Below, in pieces: positions 26,107-33,980 of a DNA stretch of 40,697 bases. The DNA is from JBAJNN01 sp036881905. GTDB lineage: Bacteria; Pseudomonadota; Alphaproteobacteria; Rhizobiales; Im1. Within the stretch, counting starts at the first letter, position 1. The number at the start of each line of letters is the position of its first letter. Under the pieces are notes generated by a model that had not been told where the DNA came from, searched no databases, and saw only the letters and a program-made list of their open reading frames with translations. The translations under genes were made by a program, and so were the position numbers. The stretch covers positions 1 to 40,697 of the forward strand of contig JBAJNN010000016.1 in NCBI GenBank assembly GCA_036881905.1, read 5' to 3'.

Positions 26107-27216
26107 TCACTTTGCAAATCTGAAATGCATGACATCGCCATCGCAAACACTGTAGTTTTTGCCTTCAAGCCGCAATTTTCCAGCCTCGCGCGCGCCATTT
26201 TCCCCGCCGTGAATGACGTAATCGTCAAAAGCAATGGTTTGCGCGCGAATGAAAGTCTTCTCGAAATCGGTGTGGATAACGCCGGCGGCGCGCGGCGCTA
26301 GGGTCTGGCGAGGCACGGTCCAGGCGCGCGTTTCCTTGGGACCGGCGGTGAAGAATGTCACCAGATCGAGCAACCGATAACCTTCACGGATCAGCCGATC
26401 AAGACCCGATTCCGAAAAACCCATTTCGGCGAGGTAGTCCGAACGCTCGTCTTGCTCCATCCGCGCGAGTTCGGATTCGATCTCGGCACAGATGACAACG
26501 ACGCCGGCTCCTTCTTCCCGCGCTTTCAATCGCACTGTCTCGCAACGGGTTCGTCCGGCCGCGCCCGCCGTCTCTTCCACATTACACACATAAAGAACCG
26601 GCTTGGCCGTCAGCAGGTTCAGCATTTTCCATGCCGCTTGTTCTGCCTCTTTTATAACGGCGAGACGCGCCGGCCGGCCGGCGCCAAGCAGATCGAGGGC
26701 GCGCTCGATCAGCTCAGATGTATATTTGGCTTCCCCGGCGCTCCCCTTGGGGCCGCCGCGCGGCTTTTTCCGCAATGCGGTTTTGCGCCGTTCCAGAGAC
26801 TCCAGATCGGCCAGCATCAATTCGGTCTCGACGATTTCGGCGTCGCGCAACGGATCGATCCCGCCCTCCACATGGCTGACATCCTCATCCTCAAAGCAGC
26901 GCAGGACATGGGCGATGGCGTCAACCTCGCGAATATTGGCCAGAAACTGGTTGCCAAGCCCTTCGCCTTTGGCCGCGCCGCGCACCAGCCCGGCGATATC
27001 GACGAAGATCAGCCGCGTCGGGATAATCCGTGCCGAGCCCGCCATATCGGCCAGCTTGAACAGACGAGGGTCGGGCACCGCCACATCGCCCAGATTGGGC
27101 TCGATGGTGCAGAACGGGTAATTTTCGGCCTGTGCCGCCGCGCTATGGGTCAGAGCGTTGAACAAGGTGGATTTGCCGACATTGGGCAAGCCGACGATAC
27201 CGCATTTGAACCCCAT
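26107..27216 (-). CDS. ychF: Ribosome-binding ATPase YchF (OLA1 family)
   Basis: A 369-residue TRAFAC-class P-loop protein that prefers ATP over GTP and binds ribosomes. The G1 motif GLPNVGKST is at 9-17, and the switch II region has DIAGLVRGAAKGEGLGNQFL. The G4 position reads CNVEE instead of NKxD, the hallmark of YchF, which explains the ATP preference. A coiled-coil insertion (about 130-205) and a C-terminal TGS domain ending GDVMHFRF are present. The gene starts three bases after the pth stop, so the two are translated from one message. The pair pth-ychF is widely conserved. Confidence 0.97.
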   Translation of the reverse strand: MGFKCGIVGLPNVGKSTLFNALTHSAAAQAENYPFCTIEPNLGDVAVPDPRLFKLADMAGSARIIPTRLIFVDIAGLVRGAAKGEGLGNQFLANIREVDAIAHVLRCFEDEDVSHVEGGIDPLRDAEIVETELMLADLESLERRKTALRKKPRGGPKGSAGEAKYTSELIERALDLLGAGRPARLAVIKEAEQAAWKMLNLLTAKPVLYVCNVEETAGAAGRTRCETVRLKAREEGAGVVVICAEIESELARMEQDERSDYLAEMGFSESGLDRLIREGYRLLDLVTFFTAGPKETRAWTVPRQTLAPRAAGVIHTDFEKTFIRAQTIAFDDYVIHGGENGAREAGKLRLEGKNYSVCDGDVMHFRFAK

Positions 27217-27219
27217 CGC

Positions 27220-27834
27220 CTATGTCCCCCCACATTTCGTGGGCGAATCATCGCCTTTCGCCGTGGCGCCATCGAGCGCCAGACGCACCTTATCGGCGAA
27301 ACGCGATGTCTCGCCGGCCGCCAGCAACTCGGCATTGGTCGCAATCGCCTCGATCAGCGGATCGAGCCACAGCCGGTCGGATTGGGAAAAATCCCGCAAA
27401 ACATAATGCCGCACCAGCGATTTTTGCTCAGGACGACCGATACCGAGCCGAACACGGCGAAAACCAGGCCCGATATGGGCGGCGATCGAACGCAACCCGT
27501 TATGCCCGGCCAGCCCCCCGCCAGTTTTAACCCGCATTCGCCCGGGTTCAAGGTCGAGTTCGTCGTGAAAGACCACGGTATCGGCGGGATCGATCCGGTA
27601 AAACCGCATCGCCTCGCCAACCGACTGGCCCGAGCGATTCATCAAGGTCGCGGGCTTGAGCGCCACAACGCCCCGTCCGGCCAGCCGACCTTGCGCGATA
27701 ACCCCATGGAAACGATCGCGCCAGAGGGAAAATCCGTGGCGATGCGTAATCGCGTCCACAGCCATAAAACCGATATTATGACGGTTATTACTATAAGCCG
27801 ATCCGGGATTGCCAAGCCCTGCAAACAGAATCAT
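27220..27834 (-). CDS. pth: Peptidyl-tRNA hydrolase
   Basis: Pth releases tRNA from prematurely dropped peptidyl-tRNA. The 204-residue product has all key residues: N in FAGLGNPG, the catalytic histidine in NNRHNIGFMAVDAI, N in LMNRSGQSV, D in FHDELDLEPGRMRVK, and N in GLAGHNGLRSI. I start at ATG 27834 because the family normally has one or two residues before the ILFAGLGNPG strand. An in-frame ATG at 27852 would add MDAKRT and cannot be excluded. The C-terminal tail (GATAKGDDSPTKCGGT) is longer than usual. Downstream of rplY, from which repeat copy B separates it. Confidence 0.95.
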   Translation of the reverse strand: MILFAGLGNPGSAYSNNRHNIGFMAVDAITHRHGFSLWRDRFHGVIAQGRLAGRGVVALKPATLMNRSGQSVGEAMRFYRIDPADTVVFHDELDLEPGRMRVKTGGGLAGHNGLRSIAAHIGPGFRRVRLGIGRPEQKSLVRHYVLRDFSQSDRLWLDPLIEAIATNAELLAAGETSRFADKVRLALDGATAKGDDSPTKCGGT

Positions 27835-27934
27835 CGTCCTCTTCGCGTCCATTTGTCCGGCGACACCTTGCGACCAAAGACAACCCCCGGCGGGACTTGC
27901 CGGATTCGACATCCGACCTCGTAACGTCAAGGGG

Positions 27935-28037
27935 CTAGAGCATAATCCGATCCGGAGAAGCGAAGACGATCAAGATTATGCTTATAAAATAGAATGTTGG
28001 AGCGGATAGCGATTAAATTTAATCGCTATCCGCTCTA
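27935..28037 (+). repeat. Dispersed bipartite palindromic element, copy B
   Basis: The core (27939-27982) is nearly identical to copy A, with the same AGCATAATC and GATTATGCT ends. It is followed by an AT-rich linker and a second hairpin that here is a perfect 36-bp palindrome (28000-28035). The element lies between rplY and pth inside an otherwise co-directional gene run, so it is probably transcribed with them. Confidence 0.85.
28000..28035. repeat. Perfect 36-bp palindrome, second hairpin of copy B
   Basis: Two 18-base arms starting GAGCGGATAGCGATT are exact inverted copies with no spacer, centred on AAATTT. Its sequence is unrelated to the hairpins at the same place in copies A, C and D. 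Confidence 0.95.
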
Positions 28038-28071
28038 AAATCCGAAAGGTTCAATTCGCCGCGCCGGGATT

Positions 28072-28710
28072 TTACTGGTTATCGTCCGTTTGCTCGTCAT
28101 CCGGCTCCGCCTCGGCCTCTTCGGCGTCTTGCTCGGAACGCAGCCCCGCCGGCGCGGCGATCGTGGCGATGGTGAAATCGCGATCGGCAATGGTCGGGCT
28201 GGCATTTTCAGGCAACGCAACAGAGGAAATATGAATTGAATCGCCAATGGTAAGACCTTTGAGATCGGCAACGATTTTTTCCGGAATGGCGTCATTGGGA
28301 CATTCGAGATCGACTTCGTGGCGAACGATGTTCAACACGCCGCCGCGCTTAAGGCCGGGGGAGTCTTCCTCGTTGACGAACTGTACCGAAACCGCGACAG
28401 AGACGGTGGCTCCCTTGGTCAGGCGCATGAGATCGACATGCAGGATAGAATCACGAACCGGCTCGAATTGAACCTCACGCGGTATGACACGTTCACTCCT
28501 ATCGCCCAGTTTGACATTGTAGATGTGGGAGGCGAAGCGCCCGGCTTTTATTTCCTTTAAGACCTCGCGATAATCGAGAGTAACGGGTTCGGGTTTTTCG
28601 TTGCCGCCATAGATGATCGCGGGAATCGAATTGCGCCGACGTAACGCCCGTACGGCGCCCTTGGCGCCAAGTGTGCGCACGCAAGCCGTCAGCTCATGCA
28701 TTCGCGCCAT
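28072..28710 (-). CDS. rplY: Large ribosomal subunit protein bL25 (CTC/TL5 type)
   Basis: bL25 binds 5S rRNA. The 212-residue product is the long form with two domains: the N-terminal 5S-binding domain (MARMHELTACVRT, GAVRALRRRNSIPAIIYGG) and the C-terminal TL5 domain (HVDLMRLTKGATVSV, NIVRHEVDLECPNDAIPE). It ends in an acidic tail rich in Glu, Asp and Gln. The start at ATG 28710 fits the family alignment; a TTG at 28722 would add four residues and lies too close to the purine-rich AAGAGGGG. A strong hairpin terminator lies about 40 bases upstream, separating the gene from prs. Confidence 0.95.
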   Translation of the reverse strand: MARMHELTACVRTLGAKGAVRALRRRNSIPAIIYGGNEKPEPVTLDYREVLKEIKAGRFASHIYNVKLGDRSERVIPREVQFEPVRDSILHVDLMRLTKGATVSVAVSVQFVNEEDSPGLKRGGVLNIVRHEVDLECPNDAIPEKIVADLKGLTIGDSIHISSVALPENASPTIADRDFTIATIAAPAGLRSEQDAEEAEAEPDDEQTDDNQ

Positions 28711-28745
28711 GGTTTTTCTCAAACCCCTCTTGTTTCATGAAATGC

Positions 28746-28767
28746 AAAACGAGCTTCATAAAGCTCG
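28746..28767 (-). terminator. Intrinsic terminator or attenuator between prs and rplY
   Basis: On the minus strand CGAGCTT (28761-28767) pairs with AAGCTCG (28750-28756) around a four-base loop, followed at once by TTTT (28746-28749). A second small stem, GGCTC with GAGCC (28072-series excluded; 28772-28784), precedes it. The site is 128 bases after prs and about 36 bases before rplY, so it could end the prs message or attenuate rplY. Confidence 0.6.
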
Positions 28768-28894
28768 CAAAGGCTCCTTGAGCCGGAAGGCATGAGAGCG
28801 CGCATTGCGCAATCGCCCTGCCTTAGACGTTCGGACGAGCCTTATAGCGGCCATGGAACAACAATGCAACCCGTGACATCCGTTGGATTGGCGT

Positions 28895-29827
28895 TTAGTC
28901 GAACAGACTTGAGACCGACTTTTCGCCGGCGGTGCGGCCGATCGCCTCGGCAATGAGCGGGGCGATGGTGATGGTGCGAATATTGCCGGAGCGGCGAACG
29001 GCTTCCGTTGGCCTGATGGAATCGGTAACAACGAGGTGTTCAAGTCTCGAAGCTCCAATCCGCGCGAGCGCCTCGCCCGACAGCACGCCATGGGTGATAT
29101 AGGCCGAGACCCGCGTTGCGCCCTTGGCGATAAGCGCTTCGGCGGCATTGCACAAAGTGCCGCCGGAATCCACAATATCATCGACCAGAATGCAGCTGCG
29201 CCCTTCCACCGCGCCGATAATATTGATGACCTCGGTTTCACCCGGCTGCTCGCGACGTTTGTCGATGACGGCAAGCGGCGCCGCGATGCGCTTGGCCAGC
29301 GCGCGCGCGCGCGCCACGCCCCCCACATCGGGCGAGACCACCATCAGACGATCGTTTTCGAAGCGCTCCTCGATGTCGCGCACCATAACCGGCGCGGCAA
29401 AGAGATTATCGGTCGGAATGTCGAAGAACCCTTGAATCTGACCGGCATGGAGATCGAGGGTGAGAACGCGATCGGCCCCGGCGCGAACAATGAGATTGGC
29501 CACCAGCTTGGCGGAAATCGGCGTGCGCGAGCCCACCTTGCGATCCTGTCTGGCGTAACCGAAATAGGGCAGAACGGCGGTGATGCGGCGCGCGGAAGCC
29601 CGGCGCAGCGCATCGATGATGATCAGTAATTCCATCATGTGGTCATTGGCCGGAAACGATGTCGCCTGAATGACGAAAACGTCCTCGCCGCGCACGTTTT
29701 CCTGAACCTCGACAAACACTTCCATGTCGGCGAAACGCCGGACCAGACATTTGGTCAGGGGTAAATCGAGATAAGCCGCAATGGCTTCGGCCAAGGGACG
29801 ATTCGAATTGCCGGCAACGAGTTTCAT
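28895..29827 (-). CDS. prs: Ribose-phosphate pyrophosphokinase (PRPP synthase)
   Basis: Prs makes PRPP from ribose 5-phosphate and ATP for purine, pyrimidine, histidine, tryptophan and NAD synthesis. The 310-residue product is of normal class I length. It begins MKLVAGNSNRPLAEAIAAYL, has the flexible-loop region YFGYARQDRKVGSRTPISAK, the metal-binding DLHAGQIQGFFDIP, and the PRPP loop LVDDIVDSGGTL. The start at 29827 has AGGGA eight bases upstream; the frame is open to 29884, but the extra sequence is repeat DNA. Repeat copy C ends at 29839, so the ribosome-binding site abuts the element and the leader or promoter must run through it. Confidence 0.97.
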   Translation of the reverse strand: MKLVAGNSNRPLAEAIAAYLDLPLTKCLVRRFADMEVFVEVQENVRGEDVFVIQATSFPANDHMMELLIIIDALRRASARRITAVLPYFGYARQDRKVGSRTPISAKLVANLIVRAGADRVLTLDLHAGQIQGFFDIPTDNLFAAPVMVRDIEERFENDRLMVVSPDVGGVARARALAKRIAAPLAVIDKRREQPGETEVINIIGAVEGRSCILVDDIVDSGGTLCNAAEALIAKGATRVSAYITHGVLSGEALARIGASRLEHLVVTDSIRPTEAVRRSGNIRTITIAPLIAEAIGRTAGEKSVSSLFD

Positions 29828-29838
29828 GTAAATTTTCC

Positions 29839-29952
29839 CTAAAGCATAATCCGAGCTTGCCAAGCAAGAGCCGAGGACGACCAAGATTATGCTTACAAAA
29901 TAAAGAGTTTAAGAGCGTCGGTTCGGCTCGATCGGATCGAACGGCGCTCTAG
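29839..29952 (+). repeat. Dispersed bipartite palindromic element, copy C
   Basis: The core (29843-29893) has the same AGCATAATC and GATTATGCT ends, with an expanded middle (CTTGCCAAGCAAGAG insertion). An AT-rich linker and a GC-rich second stem follow (GAGCGTCGGTTCG against CGAACGGCGCTC, about 29913-29950), ending in GCTCTAG. It lies immediately upstream of prs, which is transcribed away from it. Confidence 0.8.
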
Positions 29953-30022
29953 ACAACAGCTGAGGGCATTCAGCGGATCCGGTCTATAACAATGCCTCAA
30001 AGCCCTGTAAACCGGCTATCGC

Positions 30023-31108
30023 CTATCGCACCTGCCCGACAAGGTTGAACAGTCCCGACGCCGCGGCCCGAGCCGCGAGAATCGCGCTTTGCCCCCAACT
30101 CTTGATTAAAGAGCCAGTCGGCACCGTGTTTTTCTGCTCCACCGTGCCGATCAGGGCGTCGTTTGGGTCACGAATCGTCCACAGCAGATGGACCGTTTGA
30201 CTTGCGCCCTTAGATGGCCCGAATGTGACCCGCCCGCCAATGCGCAGGGACGATTTTCCAGGCCTGGCGACAATTGGCCAACCGGCCTGTTTGAGAACCG
30301 TCGCCAGAGCTCCGGCCAACTCCGCGTTGCCCGCCCCCGGGGCTCCGGTCACGCCGAGGAGTGCGACATTGCCGATGTGCGATCCGGCTCGGGCGTTGAC
30401 GGATTGCCGTGTTCCCGACACCTTCATGGTTTGCGCTTTATCTTGCACGGGACGGGAGGCGGTCGGCGCATCGGGATAGCCCGGTTCGCCCTTCATGGCG
30501 GCCAGCTCCAACGGTCCGATCAAATCCGGATCGATACTGTCGGCGGCATTGTCGTCAAACTGTTTGAAGCCCTCCGCCGGGGGCGGCAGACCGGCGATCC
30601 GCGTCGCATAGCCAAGCTCCCCGAAATGGAGGGCGATATCCTCAAGACCATGCTCGGCAATACGATTAAGAGCCATATCATCGACGCCGGACCATGGATC
30701 GCGGCCCGGCGCGGCCGGTATGATTTCATGGCCGGAGATCGTTTTGCGCAAGGGGTGTCCATATTGGGCGACGCGCCAGACCCAGCCGACGATGACATCG
30801 CCGCGATGTTTTCGCGCATCCATGCGGCCGGCCATGACACCGTCTCCCGCGGATGCTGGCCCGACCACGATGGTAATATGTCGTCTTCGCGCCGCCCGTT
30901 TCAAGGCATTGAGAAAATCATCCAGCCGGTCCGGCGGCAGGCCGCCAAATGAGGTGATGGCAAGGCGAAGCGCCGGCCCGTTGCCATCCACCGTCGTCTT
31001 GGCAAAGGGATACACCTCGCCGGACAATCGGTCGCATCCCGCGAGAGCGAGAACCGCCAGCATGACAGTCACGGCCACGCTCGATTTTGACCACCACGGG
31101 AAAACCAT
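30023..31108 (-). CDS. Predicted lipoprotein of unknown function
   Basis: A 361-residue protein with a lipoprotein signal peptide: basic start, hydrophobic VAVTVMLAVLALAGC and lipidated C25 followed by aspartate, which may favour inner-membrane retention. The rest matches no family I recognise. It has a segment like a nucleotide- or sugar-binding Rossmann start (GPALRLAITSFGGLPPDRLD), a low-complexity middle, and a C-terminal part (GSLIKSWGQSAILAARAAA) typical of secreted proteins made of beta strands. It begins six bases after the stop of the FAD-linked dehydrogenase, with GAGGG as ribosome-binding site, so the two are co-translated. What the partners have in common is unknown. Confidence 0.75.
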   Translation of the reverse strand: MVFPWWSKSSVAVTVMLAVLALAGCDRLSGEVYPFAKTTVDGNGPALRLAITSFGGLPPDRLDDFLNALKRAARRRHITIVVGPASAGDGVMAGRMDARKHRGDVIVGWVWRVAQYGHPLRKTISGHEIIPAAPGRDPWSGVDDMALNRIAEHGLEDIALHFGELGYATRIAGLPPPAEGFKQFDDNAADSIDPDLIGPLELAAMKGEPGYPDAPTASRPVQDKAQTMKVSGTRQSVNARAGSHIGNVALLGVTGAPGAGNAELAGALATVLKQAGWPIVARPGKSSLRIGGRVTFGPSKGASQTVHLLWTIRDPNDALIGTVEQKNTVPTGSLIKSWGQSAILAARAAASGLFNLVGQVR

Positions 31109-31114
31109 TATCCC

Positions 31115-32587
31115 TCAACGATCCGGCAGCATTTTGCCCGGGTTCAAAATCCCCTTGGGATCGAACAGCTTTTTGAGATTCCACATCATCTCGAACTCCA
31201 CAGGGTCCTTTATGTCGCACATGAGTTGGCGCTTCATGCGACCGATACCATGTTCGGCGCTGATCGAGCCGCCATGTTTGCGGACAATGCCATAAACAAC
31301 TTCGTTGATTTCAGCCGTGCGCCGCAAAAAAGCGCCCCCATCCGCACCTTCAGGCTGGGAAATATCATAGTGGATGTTACCGTCGCCGATATGACCGAAA
31401 GCGATGATGCCGGCCCCCGGCGCCAGCGCGCCGATTTGCGCGTCGGCCTCGCCGAGAAAATCGGGGATATGAGAGACCGGCACCGATATGTCGTGCTTGA
31501 TCGAGGCCCCGCGATCGTTCTGCACACGCGACATGGAGTCGCGCATATGCCACAATCGATCACGCTGGTCGCCGGAGGCGCAGATCATGGCGTCGCGGAC
31601 CAGGCCGCGCTCATGGGCGCGGGCGAGAATGTCTTCCATGACGGCATTGAGCGTTCCATCGCCTTGCCCGCCGGTAAGCTCGAGAAGAACATACCAGCCA
31701 TATGGGGTCGGCAACGGGTCGCGCGCGCCGGCATGACGGATCGTCAGTTCGACACCGAGGCGCGGCAGAAGCTCCAGCGCCACTACACGTCCGCCGTCGG
31801 CGCCGTCGGCAAGCGCCAGAAGGTCGAGGGCGGCTTGCGGATCGCCAACAGCCACAAAAGCCGTCGCATGGTCGCGCGGGCGGGAAAACAGCTGCAAAAC
31901 GGCGGCGGTAATGATGCCGAGTGTCCCCTCCGCCCCGAGAAAAAGCTGCTTGAGATCATAACCGGTGTTGTCTTTTCTAAGCGTGCGGAGGCCATTCCAT
32001 ATGCGGCCATCGGCCAAAACCACCTCAATGCCCAGAACCAGGCCGCGCGCATTGCCATAAGCCAGAACATTGGCGCCGCCGGCATTGGTGGAAAGATTGC
32101 CGCCGATCTGACAACTTCCCCTAGCGGCAAGATTCAAAGGGAACAGGCGATCGGCCTCATCGGCGGCCTTTTGAATATCGGCGAGAATACAACCGGCCTC
32201 CACGGTCATCGTATTGTTGAGCGGATCGATAGCACGGATACGGTCCAAACGCCCCAGAGAGAGAACAATTTCATTTCCGGTCCCGAGGGGAACCTGAGCG
32301 CCGACAAGACCGGTATTGCCACCCTGGGGCACGATGGACGCATTCGTCGCATTGGCGATTTCCATGATCGCGGCAACCTCGGCGGTTGATCCCGGCCTGA
32401 GCACCATGGCGGCCGGATTATGATAAAGCCCGCGCTTTTCGGCAAGGAAGGGGGCCATGTCGTCCATATCGGTGAGGGCGTAAGCCGGGCCGGTGATCGC
32501 CGTCAGCTTGGCGCACAATTCCGGCGAAAGGCTAAAAGCGCGGTGCGGCGCCTGTTCGCAAGGATTCGGCTTACAGACACCATGCAT
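31115..32587 (-). CDS. FAD-linked oxidoreductase, D-2-hydroxyglutarate/D-lactate dehydrogenase type
   Basis: A 490-residue flavoprotein of the VAO/PCMH superfamily (GlcD, D2HGDH). The FAD-binding PP-loop segment is IVPQGGNTGLVGAQVPLG near residue 85; NLAARGSCQIGGNLSTNAGG and LGAEGTLGIITAAVL complete the FAD domain. The C-terminal FAD-oxidase domain has metal-binding FGHIGDGNIHYD and SAEHGIGRMKRQLM, as in D-2-hydroxyglutarate dehydrogenases. There is no iron-sulfur domain. It should oxidise a D-2-hydroxyacid and pass electrons to ETF or quinone; the substrate cannot be fixed from sequence. AGGAGAT precedes the ATG. It lies 91 bases after xseB and is coupled to the lipoprotein gene. Confidence 0.9.
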   Translation of the reverse strand: MHGVCKPNPCEQAPHRAFSLSPELCAKLTAITGPAYALTDMDDMAPFLAEKRGLYHNPAAMVLRPGSTAEVAAIMEIANATNASIVPQGGNTGLVGAQVPLGTGNEIVLSLGRLDRIRAIDPLNNTMTVEAGCILADIQKAADEADRLFPLNLAARGSCQIGGNLSTNAGGANVLAYGNARGLVLGIEVVLADGRIWNGLRTLRKDNTGYDLKQLFLGAEGTLGIITAAVLQLFSRPRDHATAFVAVGDPQAALDLLALADGADGGRVVALELLPRLGVELTIRHAGARDPLPTPYGWYVLLELTGGQGDGTLNAVMEDILARAHERGLVRDAMICASGDQRDRLWHMRDSMSRVQNDRGASIKHDISVPVSHIPDFLGEADAQIGALAPGAGIIAFGHIGDGNIHYDISQPEGADGGAFLRRTAEINEVVYGIVRKHGGSISAEHGIGRMKRQLMCDIKDPVEFEMMWNLKKLFDPKGILNPGKMLPDR

Positions 32588-32678
32588 GCTTGTGAATATC
32601 TCCTGACATGGCCGTTTAGCCTATCACACCGCCCGCGCGGAAACTCGCGGCTCCGCGCTCGCGCTCGGGCGCTCGCGG

Positions 32679-32957
32679 TCATTCGACATCAAGCGGCTCG
32701 GTACCGTCCGGCGTACCGTCGGCTTTGAGCGTAATTTTCTCGATTCGCGCTTCGGCCGCGCGCAAGAGAGACTGACAATGCCGCCTTAAGCGTTCGCCGC
32801 GCTCATAGATGCGAATCGATTCCTCAAGCTCGACCTTGCCGCTCTCGAGTTTCTCCACGATCTCCTCAAGCTCGCGCAACGCCGCCTCAAAGCCGAGCCG
32901 GGTAATATCGTCCCCGGCTGTATCAGCCCTGGTTGATGCATTTGTGTTTTCTGTCAT
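32679..32957 (-). CDS. xseB: Exodeoxyribonuclease VII small subunit
   Basis: A 92-residue protein with the XseB core GFEAALRELEEIVEKLESGK followed by VELEESIRIYERGERLRRHC, forming a helical hairpin. Several copies bind the large subunit XseA, which is not in this window. The start at ATG 32957 gives normal family length (about 80-90 residues); the frame is open upstream to 33068, but that part is the inverted repeat in front of ndk and is not conserved protein. It is the first gene of the minus-strand run 32957 to 30023. Confidence 0.93.
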   Translation of the reverse strand: MTENTNASTRADTAGDDITRLGFEAALRELEEIVEKLESGKVELEESIRIYERGERLRRHCQSLLRAAEARIEKITLKADGTPDGTEPLDVE

Positions 32958-32985
32958 GTCGTTCGCCGCTTTTTGGTTGCCATCG

Positions 32986-33054
32986 GGACAGGGAGTCATT
33001 AGCTTCGCCGGCTGCCACGCAAGTGCGATGGGCGAAACTGACGACTCCCTGTCC
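32986..33054. repeat. Long inverted repeat between xseB and ndk
   Basis: Two 24-base arms (32986-33009 and 33031-33054) beginning GGACAGGGAGTC are inverted copies with three mismatches, around a 21-base spacer. The hairpin fills most of the divergent xseB-ndk gap and must lie within both upstream regions. It is unrelated in sequence to the AGCATAATC elements elsewhere in the window. Confidence 0.85.
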
Positions 33055-33093
33055 TGGACCATGGACAATCCTTAAACATGAAAGACCCCGATC

Positions 33094-33516
33094 ATGGCGA
33101 ATGAACGTACCCTCTCGATCATCAAACCCGATGCCACGGCGCGGAACATCACCGGTCAAATCATCGATATGCTCGAAAACGCCGGCCTTCATATCGTAGC
33201 ACAAAAACGCGCCAAGTGGACCAAGGCGCAAGCGGAAGCATTCTACGCCATACACCGGGACCGTCCCTTCTTCAACGAGCTGGTGGACTTCATGACATCC
33301 GGGCCAATCGTGCTCCAGATTCTCGAGGGCGACAACGCGGTGGCCGGAAATCGTGAGATCATGGGCGCAACCGATCCGAAAAACGCCACCCCTGGAACGA
33401 TCCGCGAAAAATTCGCGCAAAGCATCGAGCGCAACTGTGTCCACGGCTCCGACAGTCTTAAGAATGCGCGGAAAGAAATAGCCCTGTGCTTCGGCCCGGA
33501 GGAAATTGTCGGTTAA
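33094..33516 (+). CDS. ndk: Nucleoside diphosphate kinase
   Basis: Ndk balances nucleoside triphosphate pools using a phospho-histidine intermediate. The 140-residue product is of normal length. It starts MANERTLSIIKPDATARNIT (the phosphate-binding KPDA), has FYAIHRDRPFFNELVDFMTS and the MGATDPKNATPGTIRE segment, and the active-site histidine lies in NCVHGSDS. It is transcribed divergently from xseB. Its stop is 40 bases from the end of the convergent lipoprotein gene. Confidence 0.98.
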   Translation: MANERTLSIIKPDATARNITGQIIDMLENAGLHIVAQKRAKWTKAQAEAFYAIHRDRPFFNELVDFMTSGPIVLQILEGDNAVAGNREIMGATDPKNATPGTIREKFAQSIERNCVHGSDSLKNARKEIALCFGPEEIVG

Positions 33517-33556
33517 GGGACCTCATGCCAACCGCGGGCAGGGTATGGCCGGCAGA

Positions 33557-33934
33557 TCACGGAGTCGCATTCTTGCCTTCCAAGGACGAGGCAGGCTCGC
33601 TCTTGAGCGTTTCATCATCGACGATCGACAGGACGTTGCCCGCGGTATCGACGCTGCACAAGGCGCGCCGCCCCTCACTCGTCACCAGCATGATGACATA
33701 GAGGTCGTTTTCCATGCGGCGCGAGGCAATCGGTAGAACCTTGCGCGCGCCGCCCTGGCCATGGCGTAGCGCAGTTCGGTTGGCGCAGGCCAGTTGCAGG
33801 GTGACCGGCGCGGTCTCGTAGATCGAACGCAGCATATGGTCTTGCTGATATTGTGCCTTTTCCCCACCGGCGCAGCCTGCAACAACGACAAGGATCGCCA
33901 ATACACCCCTTTTTGCCAAGGCAGTGCCAACCAT
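33557..33934 (-). CDS. Small predicted lipoprotein
   Basis: A 125-residue protein with a lipoprotein signal (AKRGVLAILVVVAGCAGGE, lipidated C21). After the signal it has a mixed domain with DHMLRSIYETAPVTLQLACA, RKVLPIASRRMENDLYVIML and LCSVDTAGNVLSIVD. The later part resembles small secreted beta-sheet domains, but I cannot name the family. It contains two further cysteines that could pair. It ends 40 bases from ndk (convergent) and lies downstream of the L,D-transpeptidase gene on the same strand; a cell-envelope role is a guess from that position. Confidence 0.7.
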   Translation of the reverse strand: MVGTALAKRGVLAILVVVAGCAGGEKAQYQQDHMLRSIYETAPVTLQLACANRTALRHGQGGARKVLPIASRRMENDLYVIMLVTSEGRRALCSVDTAGNVLSIVDDETLKSEPASSLEGKNATP

Positions 33935-33980
33935 AAATATTCTTCGACCTCACCCTCAAACCTTACGCATACAACCCGCC

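Noticed and set aside
26452..27924. A 490-codon plus-strand frame opposite ychF and pth
   Set aside because: Antisense to two secure housekeeping genes; the product has no family resemblance.
31226..32389. A 387-codon plus-strand frame opposite the FAD-linked dehydrogenase
   Set aside because: Antisense shadow in GC-rich coding DNA; the minus-strand product has all FAD-oxidase motifs.
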